NCBI GenBank assembly: GCA_012329085.1
Contig: JAAXQB010000221.1
Span: 1-8,320 of the forward strand
DNA length: 8,320 nt
DNA from: Methanosarcinales archaeon
Lineage (GTDB): Archaea > Halobacteriota > Methanosarcinia > Methanosarcinales > Methanosarcinaceae
Direction of reading: 5' to 3'
Part shown: piece by piece, positions 7,090 to 8,320 of the stretch
Layout: every line of letters starts with the position of its first letter
Position numbering within the stretch: position 1 is the first letter of the stretch
Position numbers and translations under genes: made by a program
Notes under the pieces: generated by a model
Told to the model about the DNA's origin: nothing
Database searches by the model: none
The model's input: the letters and a program-made list of their open reading frames with translations, nothing else

Positions 7090-7253
7090 ATGAATAAAAA
7101 TTTGTTGGAATTATATATAGATTATCTTATTAGCTCTTTTGGTCAAACAGCGGCAACTAGTCTATCGTGTATAAACTTTATTATCCTGCTTTAAAAGCAA
7201 GTTTTGCTGAACTTCAAAGACTTAATGCGCAACATCAGATTATAATTAGATAA
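7090..7253 (+). pseudogene. Internally deleted transposase remnant
   Basis: From ATG at 7090 the frame reads MNKNLLELYIDYLISSFGQT and then AATSLS, which I recognise as like the N-terminus of DDE transposases of the IS4/IS701-like group. That frame hits a stop at 7192. The next frame over, from about 7161, reads YYPALKASFAELQRLNAQ and ends at TAA 7251; this looks like the C-terminal tail of such a protein. The two ends therefore appear joined with the catalytic middle missing and a frame change at the join (about 7160-7175). No clear terminal inverted repeats or target duplications are visible around it. The N-terminal match is fairly confident; the C-terminal assignment is inference. Confidence 0.6.
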
Positions 7254-7300
7254 TTGGAATCGATTTTTATATTGTATATAACTTGTAAACTTATATGCTT

Positions 7301-7381
7301 AACACTCATTATCTTTGAGAACTCGTTCGGAAAGCCCATTCGAGATGAATGGGCGTAATCACTCGTTCTTTTAGAACGAGT
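7301..7381 (+). repeat. Cluster of hairpins of the palindromic family
   Basis: Two perfect stems lie side by side: GCCCATTC (7334-7341), loop GAGAT, GAATGGGC (7347-7354); and ACTCGTTCT (7361-7369), loop TTT, AGAACGAGT (7373-7381). Upstream, AACACTCATT and GAACTCGTTCGG are arm-like sequences of the same family. The first stem is the most GC-rich in the window. Confidence 0.7.
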
Positions 7382-7940
7382 TTAAGAAAATCTTTGATTT
7401 TCATTTTGAACAAGCGTTAATGAAGACACAATTCCAAAATCTATTGATTTTATACTTTTTACGCCAAACATACCCACATAATCAACCAAATATTGCTTTT
7501 TAATTAGTTATATATTTTAAAGAACTTGATATTTAACACTTAAACATTTAAAAATTTTATTTTTAACACACTTTTCGACACAAAAACAAAAAATTTTATC
7601 AAATTTAATATTCAATTACATAAGAATCATAAGCTTACGATAAACCCTTCTTAAAAAATATCAATCTAAAATATATCAACTAATTGCAAATAATCTGAAA
7701 AACTAAAACAATTCCAACAATATTAGTTTTATACCTTCAAATATTCCGCTCTTTTCATTACAGCTAAGTTTCATCTAATAAAAAAATAAAAAAAATGAAT
7801 GAGTGATTATTTATAGAATGTTGCATAAATAAAATATATAAAATCCATAATTACATGAAAACTATTTGAATTTTTTTTAATAATAAAATTTTAGATACAT
7901 TTATTCCAAACATGACATCAAAAATTGAATATTTTCTTAA
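7382..7940. other. AT-rich gene-free stretch
   Basis: No gene, RNA or clear repeat is seen. TGTTGCATAA at 7819-7828 matches part of the MITE end but has no partner nearby. Confidence 0.55.
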
Positions 7941-7947
7941 ATATTCG

Positions 7948-7962
7948 CTTGTTCTAAACGAG
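7948..7962. repeat. Degenerate palindromic element hairpin
   Basis: CTTGTT (7948-7953), loop CTA, AACGAG (7957-7962) form a six-pair stem with one wobble. It looks like a decayed copy of the 9-bp triloop hairpin. Confidence 0.5.
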
Positions 7963-8019
7963 ATACCGAAACTATTTTATACTTTACAAACCAATTATTA
8001 TGGTAATAATTTAGGAGAT

Positions 8020-8056
8020 AACGCTTGTTCATTCTGAACAAGCTATTGAAAATTCC
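8020..8056 (-). repeat. Dispersed palindromic element, reverse copy
   Basis: GCTTGTTCA (8023-8031), loop TTC, TGAACAAGC (8035-8043) form a perfect stem, followed by TATTGAAAATTCC. Compared with the copies at 927 and 3870, both the fourth and ninth pairs are changed on both arms, so pairing is kept. Confidence 0.8.
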
Positions 8057-8065
8057 TTTGAACAT

Positions 8066-8094
8066 CATTTCGAGAAATTGGAAATTTCTCTCAG
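8066..8094 (+). repeat. 29-bp short palindromic motif, copy 3
   Basis: Third copy of the CGAGAAATT ... AAATTTCTCTCAG motif. GAGAAATT and AATTTCTC pair around a short loop. As at 1003 and 3256, it lies close to a palindromic element. Confidence 0.75.
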
Positions 8095-8197
8095 TATATA
8101 ATAAACTAAACGCTCGTTTTCTCTGAGAGCACATTAACGCTCATTCTTGTAAAGAATTAACTTATGAAAGAGAATGTGCGTTGACGAACTTTATAAA

Positions 8198-8309
8198 TTA
8201 TATACTAACGCTCGTTCGTTCCGAATGAGCAAACGCTCGTTCGTTCCGAATGAGCAAACGCTCGTTCGTTCCGAATGAGCTATCAAAAAGAACGAGTGTT
8301 AGCATATAA
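8198..8309. repeat. Three-unit hairpin tandem array between 20-bp inverted repeats
   Basis: A 25-bp unit occurs three times without spacers (8207-8231, 8232-8256, 8257-8281), differing only in the last base. Each unit holds GCTCGTTCG, loop TTC, CGAATGAGC, a 9-bp stem with one G-T wobble. Outside, 8198-8217 and 8290-8309 are inverted repeats matching at 18 of 20 positions (TTATATACTAACGCTCGTTC on the left). This is a palindromic element whose hairpin core has been amplified. The array is near the right edge and its flank continues out of the window. Confidence 0.8.
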
Positions 8310-8320
8310 CATTATAAGTT

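Noticed and set aside
7334..7354. GC-richer hairpin considered as part of a tRNA or other stable RNA
   Set aside because: No cloverleaf or T-arm sequence could be formed around it, and it sits among arms of the hairpin repeat family.
7819..7828. Possible solo end of the MITE (TGTTGCATAA)
   Set aside because: Ten matching bases without the outer GACT, without a partner end or target duplication, in AT-rich DNA.
7937..8134. 65-residue reverse-strand open frame
   Set aside because: It runs through three copies of the hairpin and 29-bp repeats, has no family resemblance and no Shine-Dalgarno site.
8207..8281. Possible CRISPR array from three 25-bp palindromic repeats
   Set aside because: No spacers, and the same unit occurs singly elsewhere as part of a dispersed element.

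Overview
The window looks like part of an AT-rich archaeal chromosome, most likely from a methanogen-type euryarchaeon. A large clamp-loader subunit with a C-terminal PIP box (rfcL) is an archaeal replication protein. The purC product is of the archaeal form beginning MGSVKDL. A coenzyme F420 gamma-glutamyl ligase (cofE) implies an F420-using cell. The rfcL and purC sequences recall Methanomicrobia, but that is from memory of the families and would need a tree.

Layout: 1-634 (minus) is the 5' two thirds of purC, running off the left edge. 635-1669 is a gene-free stretch packed with hairpin repeats, ending in a 107-bp MITE-like element with 5-bp target duplications just upstream of rfcL. 1670-3103 (plus) is rfcL. 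3104-4675 is gene-free and holds more copies of the hairpin repeats and a separate element with three 29-bp tandem units between inverted ends. 4676-6163 (plus) is icd, a long isocitrate dehydrogenase with an extra C-terminal domain. It overlaps cofE (6160-6981, plus) by four bases. 6982-8320 has no intact gene: it contains an internally deleted transposase remnant (7090-7253) and further hairpin repeats, ending in a three-unit 25-bp tandem array.

Only about 53% of the window is coding, which is low for an archaeon. Together with dispersed palindromes, a MITE and a dead transposase, this suggests a genome shaped by relaxed selection, for instance a host-associated or small-population lineage (inference). 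The main unexplained signal is the dispersed palindrome family: 9-bp arms around a three-base GAA/TTC loop, with paired (compensatory) differences between copies, set in a conserved flank. One fragment related to these repeats lies inside the annotated start of cofE.

The four genes are housekeeping: purine synthesis, replication, 2-oxoglutarate supply and F420 maturation. The icd-cofE coupling makes chemical sense because 2-oxoglutarate is the precursor of the glutamate that CofE attaches to F420.
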